Below, piece by piece: positions 8,887-18,548 of a stretch of DNA of 64,000 bases. The notes under the pieces are model-generated. The model was not told the origin of the DNA, did not search any database, and saw only the letters and a list, made by a program, of their open reading frames with translations. Source of the DNA: Actinomycetota bacterium. Lineage in GTDB: Bacteria > Actinomycetota > Geothermincolia > Geothermincolales > RBG-13-55-18. Made by a program: the position numbers and the translations under genes. The stretch lies in NCBI GenBank assembly GCA_013178005.1, contig JABLXL010000023.1, positions 39,499 to 103,498 on the forward strand, read 5' to 3'. How positions within the stretch are numbered: the first letter of the stretch is position 1; every line of letters starts with the position of its first letter.

Positions 8887-9261
8887 GTGGCTTCGGAGAG
8901 AATCGAGAAGATGAACGCCGTCCTGAGAAACCTGAGGTCAAGCCTCCAGGAGATAGAGGCCGCGGTGCTGATAAGCTCCGATGCCATGGCGCTGGCGTCG
9001 GATATCTCAGACGAGGCGGACGAGGAGATGATAGGCGCCCTGTCCGCTTCCGTGCTCAGCATGGGTGAGAGGGCGGCCCGCGACCTGAAGAGGGGCAACC
9101 TGGAGCAGGTCTATATAAAAGGGGACCAGGGATACCTGTTGCTCGTACAGTGCGGCCCGGACGCCCTGCTGTCGCTTCTGGTAAAGCCGGAGGCGAAGAT
9201 GGGGGTGGTGTTCATGGAGGGCAAGCGCACCGCCGAAGAGCTGGCAAAGCTGTTCGAATGA
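8887..9261 (+). CDS. Roadblock/LC7 domain protein 2
   Basis: A 124-residue Roadblock/LC7 protein: an N-terminal helix (SERIEKMNAVLRNLRSSLQE), a beta-hairpin AAVLISSDAMALASDIS, the central helix MIGALSASVLSMGERAARDL, strands VYIKGDQGYLLLVQC and ALLSLLVKPEAKMGVVF, and a C-terminal helix. It resembles the third paralogue more than the first (shared SMGERA/SLGERT and G-Y-L/V patterns). The start is taken as GTG 8887, 5 bases after AGGAGG (8876-8881); GTG 8881 overlaps the Shine-Dalgarno. Probably a GTPase-regulating partner in the same unit. Confidence 0.85.
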   Translation: MASERIEKMNAVLRNLRSSLQEIEAAVLISSDAMALASDISDEADEEMIGALSASVLSMGERAARDLKRGNLEQVYIKGDQGYLLLVQCGPDALLSLLVKPEAKMGVVFMEGKRTAEELAKLFE

Positions 9262-9323
9262 ACGCGTTTGGGTCGAGCATAGGTTCAAGATCGTTTCGGA
9301 TACTCAGGTAGGAGGTCTGATAC

Positions 9324-9722
9324 TTGGCGGAATCCAGGGAGGAAAGACTTCGCAACGCTTTGAGCGAGCTGGTTTCCAGGTCCGCGGAAGTGGACGCGGC
9401 GGCGGTGGTGAGCATGGACGGCCTGGTCATGGCCTCGGTGCTGCCGAATACCCTGGAGGAGGACAGGTTGGGCGCCATGTCGGCGGCCCTGTTGAGCCTG
9501 GGGGAAAGGACATCGGAGGAACTGGGCAGGGGCGAACTGGCACAGGTTTTCGTGGAGGGCAATTCCGGCTACGTTTTCCTTATGGCGGCCGGCGAGGACG
9601 CGGTGCTCACGGCGCTGGTGCGCAAGGGAAGCAAGCTCGGGCTGGTGCTATATGACGTAAAGGGAGCCGCCAAAAAGATCGCCGAGATCATAAAATCGGA
9701 ATTCCGTATAGAGTACGAATAA
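9324..9722 (+). CDS. Roadblock/LC7 domain protein 3
   Basis: A 132-residue Roadblock/LC7 protein with the full fold: helix RLRNALSELVSRSAEV, hairpin AAAVVSMDGLVMASVLP, helix RLGAMSAALLSLGERTSEEL, strands VFVEGNSGYVFLMAAG and AVLTALVRKGSKLGLVL, and a C-terminal helix. The TTG start follows AGGAGGT (9310-9316) by 7 bases, the same translation signal used by the other two paralogues. The relationship to gene 2 suggests local duplication. No separate promoter is seen. Confidence 0.86.
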   Translation: MAESREERLRNALSELVSRSAEVDAAAVVSMDGLVMASVLPNTLEEDRLGAMSAALLSLGERTSEELGRGELAQVFVEGNSGYVFLMAAGEDAVLTALVRKGSKLGLVLYDVKGAAKKIAEIIKSEFRIEYE

Positions 9723-9898
9723 AGGGCCGCGGGAATATGCCGGCGGTTGGTAACCCGCGGCGGGGAGCCGCGGCGCGAGGAGCGGGCGATAATGGGTAGT
9801 AATGTAATCAAAATCCACCCGGATCTCGAAATATATATAGTGAGCGGGACGGCGCCCTGCGCGCGCCCGCCCGATTTAACGTATCGACGGGAAGGAAA

Positions 9899-12800
9899 AT
9901 GGCGCTAAAGGGAAGCCTGAAGGATTTCAGCATCCCCGATCTCTTCCAGCTGCTCAACTTCGGCAAGAAGAACGGGACGCTCAACCTTACCCGCGGCCAG
10001 GCGAGGGGATATATCTGTTTCCGCAACGGCGAGGTCTTCTTCGCCACCACCAACTGGAAACGCCAGTCCCTGGGGTTGAAGCTCCTGAACGCCGGGATAA
10101 TCACCAAGGCGCAACTGGAGGAAGCCCTGCAGCTCCAGAAGACCTCCGCGAGGGGCCAGAGGTTGGGCCAGCTCCTCATCCGGCTCGGTTACATAACCAA
10201 GGAGCAGCTGGAGGTCTTCGTCGAGGAGCAGATACAGGACGCGGTGTTCGAGATGCTGCGCTGGACGGACGGCGAGTTCGACTTCCAGCCGGGGGTGGTG
10301 TTCCCGGAGGAGGACATCGGGCTCTCCATCAGCACCGAGGAGCTGATCATGGAGGGTTCGCGCCGCCTGGACGAGTGGAACCGCATCGAGAAGAAGATCC
10401 CCAACCTCAACGTGGTGTTCAAGATGACTTCCATGCAGGGCAGGGAGGCGGCCCAGATCAGCCTCACCCCGGAGGAGTGGATGGTGCTCACCCATATAGA
10501 CGGCGAGAAGACGGTGCGCCAGATCGTGGAGCTCACGGGGATGAGCACTTTGCACACCTGCAAGATACTCTACGGGCTCATCGGGTCCGGCCTGCTGGAG
10601 AACGTCACCCCCGAGGAGGAGGAGAGGGAGGCGGACCGCAGGCTGGAGCGTCTCGCTGAGGAGCTGGAGAAGGCGGAGACCGAGCCCCGGGATATGGAAG
10701 CGCTGCCCGCGGAAGGGCTCGAGGAGTATGTATTAGAGCCCGGCGCGCAGGAGCTGGAGGCTGCCGAGGAAACCCTCGTCGTGTCCCCGGAGTCCGCGCG
10801 TGCGACGGCGCCGGAGGAGGCAGCCGCGCCGGCGACCATGGAGGTGAGAGAACTTGATGAGGCCACCTCGCGCATAGCGGACGCGGTGGGCGAAGCCCTG
10901 GGGATCATGCAGATGGAGGAATACCCGGAAGCCAGGGAGGAAGCCGTGCCGGCAGCGGCGGGAGTGGAAACTCCGTCACCGGGCGCTCTCGTGAGGGAGG
11001 AGTCATGGCGGGAACAAGGCGCCGTGGCGGTCCCGGAGGAATCGGAAGAGGCGGCGGTCGGCCTGGAGGAGGAGATCGCCGGAGAAGAGGCGCCGCCCGC
11101 TGCCCGCGAACCCGCGGCGGAGGAGCTGGAAATGGCCCTCGGGGAGGCGGCGGTCGGCCTGGAGGAGGAGATCGCCGGAGAAGAGGCGCCGCTCGCTGCC
11201 CGCGAACCCGCGGCGGAGGAGCTGGAAATGGCCCTCGGGGAGGCGGTTTCTTCCGGGGAGGCCGAGGCGGTGGTGATAGAGCTGGGGGATGAAGGCGAGC
11301 CGCTTATCCTCATCGAGGAGGAGACACCCGCGGAGGTGCCGGGGACGCGTGCCGAGGCGATGGTGTCGCGCGGCTCGGAAGAGGCGGCACGGGAGGGCCA
11401 GGAGCCGGAGGCCGCGTGGGAAGCAGAGGAAGAGCCCCAGGCGGAGATTGTCGAACTCAGAGATGCCCGGAGCGTGCTCGAGGAGGAGATAAGGAAGGAG
11501 ACCGAGCGCATACGGGAGATGAAAGAAGCGGCGATGGAGGAAACCCTGGAGGCAGAGCAGGTTCTCCGCATAGAGAGCAAGGAGGCGGAGTTAGAGGAGC
11601 TCAAGAGGAAGATAAGCGAGCTCCTGCCTGAGGGCGTGAGCCTCGACGAGGCGGGGGAGACCGAAACAGAGGAAGCGACCCCCGGGAAAGCAAGGACAGG
11701 AACACAGGAAGACCTCATGACGCGCGAGAGCGTGGAGGCGAGGGCCGCCAAGAGGGCGTATCTGGAGAAGAAGTACGGCAAGATTGAGAGACTGGCCGGG
11801 GAAGAGGAGATAGCGGAACTTGAACCCGAGGAGATACCCGAGGAGTGGAGGAGCCATCTCGAGAAGATATCGCCCGTGGAAAAGAAACCCGCCGAGCAGG
11901 TGGAGCCCCGGATTCCCGCAAGGGCGGCCATCGACCCCGAGAAAATACTGGGAGGAGCGTTCCGGGGAGGCGGCACGGCGGTGGAGCCCAGCCAGGAGCC
12001 GCCTGCGAGCGCGGAACCGTCGGAAAGCGTCGCGGAGGCGGTCACGCTGCGGCTACCCTTAAAAGAGCTCGAGGAGAAAGTAGGTTCCGTAACGGCGCCC
12101 GGAGGAGACGGGGGACGTCAGGGACTTGACTTGCTCGAGAGCGTTATGCTGGAAGATATATCCATAGATAGCAATAAGGGAACGGCTATCCTCGATGCTT
12201 CAGCGCTCGGCGCTGTGAGTAGCGTTGTGGGTTCCGTGGCGGCGGAAGAAGCTGCGGAACAGGATAGAGGCGCCGGCGTGGGCATCGAGGTGCTGGAAAG
12301 CGTAATGCTTGAGGACATTCCGAAAGCAGAGCCCGAGCAGTCGTTGGAGGACTTGCTGCCTGCCGGAGGAGAGGGCTTGGAGGCGGGTGGCGAGAGCTCG
12401 GAGACCTTCTTCGATATGGAAGAAGTGCCCAGCGGCTCTATCGCTTTGGACGGAGGCGGTGAGGAGACCTTGGCCGTTCCCCATATGTCGGAGATCGAGG
12501 AGCTCGAGCGGGAGATCCTTGAGGCGGAGATGGTTCCGGCCGCGCCGGACCTCTCCCATCTCGACGAGGAGATCGCCGCCCTGGAAGAGGAGATCTTTTC
12601 CGCAGCGGGAGGTGTTGAAGCAGAGGAACTTGCCCCTGAGCCCGCCCCGCAGGCACCTCCCTTCGTGGAGCCCGCCGCAGTGGCCCCCGTGCCCGAAACC
12701 GCCCCGGCTCCCCCGGCCGAGGAGGCCGTAACCCAGCAACCCATAGACATCCTGGAGAAGCCTGGTGGAGACGGGAGGCGGGGAGGCGCAGGCCGCGCCC

Positions 12801-13346
12801 GAAGCGGCCCGGGCCCCAGAGCCCGCCCCGCAGGCACCTCCCTTCGTGGAGCCCGCCGCAGTGGCCCCCGTGCCCGAAACCGCCCCGGCCCCCCCGGCCG
12901 GGGAGGCCGTAACCCAGCAACCCATAGACATGCTTGAACGGCTGCAGGCCGTAGGGATAGAGGAGGAGCACGTCGCGGAAAGGGAGGAAAGAGGGCCGGA
13001 AATGGGCGAAATAGCCGGGGAAGCCCTCATGGGCGGAGTGATGGAAACCGAAGCGCCTCGGGTGGAAGCTGCATCTGGCGAGAAAATCGCGGAACCGGAG
13101 GCATACGAGGAAGAGGCCGCGGGCTTCGACATGGAAAGCTATTCACTGGAGCGGGAACTGGCCGAGCTCACCGGCGCGGCGGTGCCGCAGCCTACCAAGA
13201 AGATCAAGATCCCGGTGAAACCGAAAGGAGAAGTGGTGGAATCGGATGAATTAGATAAGGGGAAGCCGGTTCCCAAGGTCAAGAGGGACAAGGCGGTCAC
13301 CAAGAGCCTGATCATGAGGATAATCGACGGCATCAAGAGATTGTAA
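9899..13346 (+). CDS. DUF4388 (PatA-type) scaffold with long acidic region; apparent frameshift
   Basis: The N-terminus (about residues 1-245) is a DUF4388/PatA-like domain ([20 protein letters not shown]) with a winged-helix-like end ([20 protein letters not shown]). A roughly 800-residue Glu/Ala/Pro-rich, probably disordered region follows, ending in a basic tail ([14 protein letters not shown]). The first frame runs into unrelated Pro/Arg-rich sequence after about 12760 and stops at 12937, while the sensible protein continues in the +1 frame from 12762. Dropping one C of the CC at 12761-12762 restores ILEKLVETG, matching a second copy ILERLQAVG, and gives about 1148 residues. The motif LESVMLEDI occurs twice and may be a docking peptide. 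The adjacent GTPase starts 3 bases later. The break may be real or an assembly error in a repeat-rich region. Confidence 0.75.
11051..11242 (+). repeat. 96-base tandem duplication inside the DUF4388 gene
   Basis: Two adjacent 96-base units (11051-11146 and 11147-11242) differ at very few positions and encode two copies of a 32-residue acidic segment beginning [15 protein letters not shown]. The unit is a multiple of three, so the frame is preserved. The near identity points to a recent duplication. Confidence 0.9.
12638..12931 (+). repeat. Direct repeat (~113 bases, 181-base spacing) at the frameshift
   Basis: A segment starting at 12638 and ending near 12750 recurs from 12819 to about 12931, encoding [20 protein letters not shown] and following residues ending VTQQPID. 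The spacing of 181 is one more than a multiple of three, so the two copies are read in different frames. This places the extra base between the copies and explains the broken frame. Confidence 0.88.
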
Positions 13347-13349
13347 GGG

Positions 13350-13895
13350 GTGGATGACCAGTTGAGATCCTTCAAGATCGTCGTCACCGGGCCTTTCAGC
13401 GCGGGTAAGACCACGTTTATAAAGAGCATAAGCGAGATATCCATAGTCTCCACCGAGCGCGCCATCTCGGACTCCACGCGCAGAGTGAAGGCCGAGACCA
13501 CCGTGGCCATGGATTTCGGAAGGATCACCATATCAAAGGACATCGTTCTCTACCTCTTCGGCACGCCGGGACAAGAACGCTTCGACTTCATGTGGCAGAT
13601 CCTCTCCGAGGGTATGCTGGGGTACATCCTCATGCTGGACGCGAGCAGGCCGGAGACCTTCTCCGAGGGAAAGAGGATCCTGGAGTTCTTCGCCACCCTA
13701 TCGGACGCTCCCTATGTCATCGGCGCCACCAGGATGCCCGATGGGGACCCCTCTCAAGCCATAGAGAGGATCAGGAAGGAACTCAACATCGACGGCGACA
13801 TCCAGGTCATCCCCTGTAACGCCCTGGAGAAGGAGGACGTGAAGAAGGTCCTTCTGGGGTTGCTTTACGATATCCTGAAAACCCTGGACAAATAG
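13350..13895 (+). CDS. Small Ras-like GTPase (MglA/Rup, COG2229-like)
   Basis: A 181-residue GTPase. The P-loop is GPFSAGKT (residues 14-21), switch I lies around ETTVAMDFG (49-57), and the G3 region is LFGTPGQERF (69-78), where Thr replaces the usual Asp as in the bacterial Rup/Srp-beta-like family. The G4 base-recognition motif, normally NKxD, reads GATRMPDG (126-133) and is degenerate. Bacterial GTPases of this kind cycle with Roadblock proteins to set cell polarity and pilus or gliding activity. Position 3 bases after the DUF4388 gene and upstream of the pilus motor genes supports such a role. The GTG start has only a weak Shine-Dalgarno, fitting translational coupling. Confidence 0.88.
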   Translation: MDDQLRSFKIVVTGPFSAGKTTFIKSISEISIVSTERAISDSTRRVKAETTVAMDFGRITISKDIVLYLFGTPGQERFDFMWQILSEGMLGYILMLDASRPETFSEGKRILEFFATLSDAPYVIGATRMPDGDPSQAIERIRKELNIDGDIQVIPCNALEKEDVKKVLLGLLYDILKTLDK

Positions 13896-14304
13896 GCTTT
13901 CAGTTTCCCACAAGGCGATATCGCTTGATTGCCGCGGCGACCTGCTACATATTTTTTATGAGGACTTTTAATCCACGGAAGCGTGATGGGAATTCCGTCT
14001 CAAATGTGCACGATAAGATTATATGGCCTTCTACATACACGCGAGGGCGAGAGGCGGCGGCAAACTGCGTATGGATATACGAGGCCGGGGAGTGGGTTGT
14101 GACGGGACGCTTATTATGGGATATGATCCTTCTCGCCCGGGCTTCATGCAGGTGACTGGATCTTGCGGGTAGTGGCATCAGAAAGATTGATCGGACCATC
14201 TCGCGGATACGAAACACAGGCAAGGCATTGACGGACCTGTTCATGTCGGGCATTGCGTCACGGCGATGGAGCGGAACCTATAGAGCATATAGGACGGAGG
14301 CAGG
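13896..14304 (+). other. Gap before aroE, right edge of the accessory block
   Basis: About 400 bases, locally AT-richer than the neighbours, without a credible gene. It contains the palindrome GCGATATCGC (13915-13924) and an ATTTTTTAT tract near 13949. No clear terminator or promoter could be assigned. Confidence 0.4.
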
Positions 14305-15159
14305 ATGATGGAAATAGACGGGGGCACCGAGCTCACCGGCATCCTAGGTCATGACATCTCCTATACCTTGTCGCCCGCCATGCACAACGCCGCCTTTCGT
14401 CACTACGGCCTGAACTGGGCATACCTACCCTTGCGCGTTGCTCCGGAGGGACTTGGAGCCGCCGTGGAGGGGCTGAGGGCGCTGGGTTTCCGCGGCTTCA
14501 ACGTCACCATCCCCCACAAGTTGAGGATAGCGGGGCTGGTGGACTGCCTGGAGGGCGACGCGGAGATGCTCGGGGCCGTCAACACCGTGGTGGCCGATAA
14601 CGGCATGCTCGTGGGCTACAACACCGACGTCGAAGGCTTCCGCGCTTTCCTCCGCGAGCTGGGCGTCGACATCGGCGGCACAGCGGTCATGGTCATCGGG
14701 GCTGGCGGCGCGGCCAGGGCGGTGGCCTTGGCCGTGGCGAGGGAGGGAGTAGCCGAAATCCTGGTTGTTAACCGGACGTCCGAGAGGGCGGTTGAACTGG
14801 CGGAGGCGTTAAAGAAGGCGGTACCCTCGACCGAGATATCAGTAAGGAGCTTCGACCGCGAGGGCATGCACGGGGCGGGTGGATGCTCCCTCGTGGTGAA
14901 CTGTACGCCCTTGGCGGAGATGGAAGACCTGCCGCTTGATCGCAGGGATTTTGCGCCGGGAACCTGGGCGGTGGACCTGAAATACGGCGAGCCCACGGGT
15001 TTTCTGCGCAAGGCGGAGTCATGGGGGGCCTTGACCGCGGGAGGAGAGGGCATGCTCCTGCACCAGGCGGGACTGTCCTTCCGCCTCTGGACGGGAAAGG
15101 AGCCGCCCCTGGAGGAGATGCGATCAGCGCTCCAGCGGGCGATCTCGGAGACGGCTTGA
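14305..15159 (+). CDS. aroE: Shikimate dehydrogenase
   Basis: NADPH-dependent reduction of 3-dehydroshikimate to shikimate. The substrate domain shows YTLSPAMHNAAF, FNVTIPHK (catalytic Lys) and GAVNTV; GYNTDVEGF carries the catalytic Asp; the nucleotide domain has GAGGAARA and VNRT. 284 residues is the normal length. Two ATGs (14305 and 14308) follow GGAGG at 14296-14300; 14308 has the better spacing (7). The stop TGA overlaps a TTG that could start pilB, so shikimate and pilus genes are transcriptionally joined here. Other pathway genes lie at 23933-27451. Confidence 0.97.
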   Translation: MMEIDGGTELTGILGHDISYTLSPAMHNAAFRHYGLNWAYLPLRVAPEGLGAAVEGLRALGFRGFNVTIPHKLRIAGLVDCLEGDAEMLGAVNTVVADNGMLVGYNTDVEGFRAFLRELGVDIGGTAVMVIGAGGAARAVALAVAREGVAEILVVNRTSERAVELAEALKKAVPSTEISVRSFDREGMHGAGGCSLVVNCTPLAEMEDLPLDRRDFAPGTWAVDLKYGEPTGFLRKAESWGALTAGGEGMLLHQAGLSFRLWTGKEPPLEEMRSALQRAISETA

Positions 15160-15179
15160 CGGAGACGGGGACGACGCTC

Positions 15180-16847
15180 ATGCAGAAGCCGAAGAAGGAA
15201 AAACTAGGCCAGATACTGATCAAGAACCGCATCATCACCGAGGAGCAACTCGAGCAGGCGCTGGAGCGCCAGCGGGAGACGGGCGAGTCCCTGGGCAGGG
15301 TGCTCATCGACCTGAAGATGGTGAGCGAGGGGGCCCTCACCTCCATCCTGGCGCGGCAGATAGGCCTCAAGTACGTAGACCTCGCCAACTACGACGTGGA
15401 CATAGCCGCATCCTCTCTGGTCGATGCCGAGGTGGCGCGTCGCTATTCACTCATCCCCGTTGGCTTCGAAGGGGACAAGCTGCTGGTGGCCATGGCCGAC
15501 CCCACCAACGTTTTCGCGCTGGACGACATACGCATCATGACCGGCATGGACATCGAGCCCCTGGTGGCCACCAGGGAGGACATCGTATCTGCCATTAACC
15601 GTTACTGCCGCACCGAAACCGACCTCGACATCAGCACCGATGATATGACCAAGGACGTTGCTGAGACGGGTGAAGAGGCGGAGGCCGACGACGCCCCCAT
15701 CGTGAAGTACGTCAACCTGCTCATAAGCGAGGCGGTGAACGACCGCGCCAGCGACGTGCACATCGAGCCCATGGAGAACGACGTTCGCATCCGCTACCGC
15801 ATTGACGGCGTGCTGCACGAGATAAGGAGGAACCCCAAGGCCATACATTCCGGGGTGGTGGCGAGGATAAAGGTCATGGCGGACATGAACATCGCGGAAA
15901 AGCGCCTGCCCCAGGACGGGAGGGCCTCGGTGGATATCCTCGGCAAGCCCGTCGATCTGCGCGTGGCCTCCCTGCCCACCATTCACGGGGAAAAGATCGT
16001 CATGCGCATCCTGGACAAAAGCGCCTCTTTGATGAGCCTGGAGGAACTTGGCTTCAGCGAGGACCTGCTGGAGAAGTACGCCCGCAGCTTCCATAAACCC
16101 TACGGCACCATCATGGTCACGGGTCCCACGGGCAGCGGGAAGACCACCACCCTCTACGCCACCCTGAACGTGCTCAACTCCATTAAACTCAACATCATCA
16201 CCGTGGAAGACCCCGTGGAGTACCGCCTGCCCCTGATCAACCAGGTGCAGGTACATTACAAGGCGGGGCTGACCTTCGCTTCCGCCCTGCGCTCCATCCT
16301 GCGCTGCGACCCGGATATCGTGATGATCGGCGAGATCAGGGACCCGGAATCGGCGCAGATCGCCATCGAGTCCGCCCTCACCGGTCACCTGGTGCTATCC
16401 ACCCTCCACACCAACGACGCGCCCAGCGCCCTCACCCGCCTGCTGGAAATGGGGATCGAGCCCTTCCTCATCGCCTCCGCGGTGGACTGCGTAAGCTCCC
16501 AGAGGCTGGCGCGCCGGCTGTGCGAACGCTGCAAGGAGGCCTACGAGCCGGACCTGGAGTACCTTGAGAAGATAGGTTTTCCCTGGGACGAGAGGACGGA
16601 CCAGGTGCTGTTCAGGCCACGCGGCTGTCCCGCATGCAACAACACCGGCTTCAAGGGCAGGGTCGGAATCTACGAGGTGCTCGAGGTGACGGAGAACATC
16701 GAACACCTGGTGGCGAGAAATGCGCCGCACGTGGAGATTGCGGAGATGGCGAGGTCGGAGGGGATGAGGACTCTGCGGGATGAGGGCTTCATGAAGGTAA
16801 AGGAGGGGTTGACCTCCATCGACGAGGTCCTCAGGGTCATCATGTGA
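15180..16847 (+). CDS. pilB: Type IV pilus extension ATPase
   Basis: Hexameric motor that powers pilin polymerisation at the inner face of the membrane. The N-terminal MshEN/GSPII_E domain (GQILIKNRIITEEQLEQAL) is the domain type that can bind c-di-GMP in some homologues. The ATPase core has Walker A GPTGSGKTTTLY, Asp box EDPVEY, Walker B-like DIVMIGEIRDPESA, His box and a tetra-Cys zinc site (LCERC ... CPAC). Starting at ATG 15180 it has 555 residues; a TTG at 15156, overlapping the aroE stop and 5 bases after GGAG, is an alternative adding 8 residues. Confidence 0.97.
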   Translation: MQKPKKEKLGQILIKNRIITEEQLEQALERQRETGESLGRVLIDLKMVSEGALTSILARQIGLKYVDLANYDVDIAASSLVDAEVARRYSLIPVGFEGDKLLVAMADPTNVFALDDIRIMTGMDIEPLVATREDIVSAINRYCRTETDLDISTDDMTKDVAETGEEAEADDAPIVKYVNLLISEAVNDRASDVHIEPMENDVRIRYRIDGVLHEIRRNPKAIHSGVVARIKVMADMNIAEKRLPQDGRASVDILGKPVDLRVASLPTIHGEKIVMRILDKSASLMSLEELGFSEDLLEKYARSFHKPYGTIMVTGPTGSGKTTTLYATLNVLNSIKLNIITVEDPVEYRLPLINQVQVHYKAGLTFASALRSILRCDPDIVMIGEIRDPESAQIAIESALTGHLVLSTLHTNDAPSALTRLLEMGIEPFLIASAVDCVSSQRLARRLCERCKEAYEPDLEYLEKIGFPWDERTDQVLFRPRGCPACNNTGFKGRVGIYEVLEVTENIEHLVARNAPHVEIAEMARSEGMRTLRDEGFMKVKEGLTSIDEVLRVIM

Positions 16848-17208
16848 GTAAGCAATCTGGTAGGATATGGCATCGAGGCAAGCACGGGCGAGGATAGAAG
16901 CTATTTGGATTTAGAAGGCGCGCGAGAGGGCCGATTCTCGTGGAAGAATGATCGAACAGATGGCAAGGGCGCACAGGGGACGATGATCGAAGTCGGGGCA
17001 CCGCGTCCGCGGGGTTGTGTTGATGGGTTTGGATGGAAGAAAATAGGGATGGCTGGGCGTGAGAGTCCGGGAGTCAGGCTGTGGCGGGGGATTCCGGGAG
17101 ACCGAAGGTCCAGTGATATTTCATGGATAGGGAACTGGCCATGAAGCGTGAGAGGCGCGCGGGCCGGTTTCGGCGGAGAGGGTTTACGCAAGGAGAGGAG
17201 GAACGGCA
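16848..17208 (+). other. Gap between pilB and pilT
   Basis: 361 bases with no credible gene on either strand and no terminator or promoter I can defend. It contains the Shine-Dalgarno AGGAGAGGAGG (17191-17201) of pilT. Separation of pilB and pilT by this much suggests pilT has its own control. Confidence 0.4.
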
Positions 17209-18276
17209 TTGGCTGTGAAGCTCGATATCAATGAGTTGCTGGAAGAGGTGCTGGTGAGGGGAGCCTCGGACCTCCATATAACCGTGGGGGCGCCCCCCGT
17301 TATGCGCATCAACGGAGTGCTGGTGAGGCTGGAAGAATATCCCAGGCTAACTTCAAATGACACCAGGGATATGGTCTACAGCATCCTCACCGCCCGTCAG
17401 AGGGAGCAGCTGGAGAGCAACCTGGAATACGACCTCTCCTATTCCGTGCCGGGGAGCGCCCGCTTCCGCGTAAACGCGTACTTCCAGCGCAACAGCATCG
17501 GGGCGGCGTTCCGCATCATCCCTTACCGTATAAAGACCATTCAAGAGCTGCATCTTCCGCAAGTGCTGGAGGAGTTCTGCATGCTGCCGCGCGGGTTCAT
17601 CCTCGTCACCGGCCCCACGGGGCAGGGGAAGTCCACCACCCTGGCGGCGATGATCAACGTCATCAATGAGACGCGGAACCTGCACATCATCACCGTCGAG
17701 GATCCCATCGAATTCCTGCACGTGCACAAGAAATGCATCGTCAACCAGCGCGAGGTAGGTGGAGACACCCATTCCTTCTCCAACGCGCTCAAATACGTGT
17801 TGCGCCAGGACCCGGACGTGATCCTGGTGGGGGAGATGAGGGACCTGGAGACCATTTCCACAGCACTCACTGCAGCGGAGACGGGACACCTGGTCTTCGC
17901 AACCCTGCATACCCAGGACGCTCCCCAGACCATTGACCGCATCATCGACGTGTTCCCCACCTATCAGCAGCAACAGGTGCGCATGCAGCTAGCGGGCACC
18001 ATCCAGGCCATCGTGACCCAGCAGCTTCTGCCCACCAAGGATGGTCAGGGACGCATCCCCGCGGTGGAGGTGATGGTGGCCACGTCCGCCATCCGCAACC
18101 TCATCCGCGAGGCCAAAGCTCACCAAATATATTCCGCCATGCAGGCGGGAGGCCAGTACAAGATGCAGACCATGGATCACTCCATAGCTGCCCTTTACAA
18201 GCGGGGAATCATCAGCTACGAGGTGGCCATGGGTCGCTGCAACAACCGCGACGAGATGGTCAGGCTCATCGGATAA
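17209..18276 (+). CDS. pilT: Type IV pilus retraction ATPase
   Basis: Motor that depolymerises pili for twitching. A 355-residue protein with the PilT N-domain (ASDLHITVGAPPVMRINGVL), Walker A GPTGQGKSTT (the common Ser is Gln), Asp box VEDPIEF, DVILVGEMRD, the His-box region ETGHLVFATLHT and the PilT-specific AIRNLIREAKAHQI motif, which separates retraction from extension ATPases. The TTG start is fixed by AGGAGAGGAGG 7 bases upstream. Presence of pilT means the pili are likely retractile, consistent with the polarity-type GTPase upstream. Confidence 0.97.
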   Translation: MAVKLDINELLEEVLVRGASDLHITVGAPPVMRINGVLVRLEEYPRLTSNDTRDMVYSILTARQREQLESNLEYDLSYSVPGSARFRVNAYFQRNSIGAAFRIIPYRIKTIQELHLPQVLEEFCMLPRGFILVTGPTGQGKSTTLAAMINVINETRNLHIITVEDPIEFLHVHKKCIVNQREVGGDTHSFSNALKYVLRQDPDVILVGEMRDLETISTALTAAETGHLVFATLHTQDAPQTIDRIIDVFPTYQQQQVRMQLAGTIQAIVTQQLLPTKDGQGRIPAVEVMVATSAIRNLIREAKAHQIYSAMQAGGQYKMQTMDHSIAALYKRGIISYEVAMGRCNNRDEMVRLIG

Positions 18277-18459
18277 CGGGTTGATTCTTTCAGGCGTACG
18301 AAGTTGGTCCTCCGGGCGATTTAAAAAAAGGGGGTCGAGGACATAAAGGAAAAGTGGTTGATTAACGATATATTACAAAAAGCGTAAATTAAATAAAAGC
18401 AAAGTGGTCTGGAGATAAAAAAGATAAAAGCTGTTGGATAAGGTAAAAGAGTAAACGAG

Positions 18460-18486
18460 TTGACATTTCTGTTGAAAAAGTAATAT
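18460..18486 (+). promoter_or_regulatory. Probable promoter of pilC
   Basis: A consensus TTGACA (18460-18465) is followed by a 15-base spacer and TAATAT (18481-18486); TATTTT at 18484 with an 18-base spacer is an alternative. It ends a strikingly AT-rich 170-base stretch in otherwise GC-rich DNA, 62 bases before the pilC start. Confidence 0.55.
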
Positions 18487-18548
18487 TTTCATGACATGGG
18501 CGGCGTGAAGTGTAAGGCCGAGGGGGCTGAGCAAAGGAGCGTGCGGTC

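Noticed and set aside
11051..12931. Repeats considered as a CRISPR array
   Set aside because: Only two copies each, within a coding region, without regular short spacers or cas genes.
15021..15179. Extended pilB N-terminus overlapping aroE
   Set aside because: These residues only shadow aroE; the MshEN domain begins after the ATG at 15180 (or TTG at 15156).
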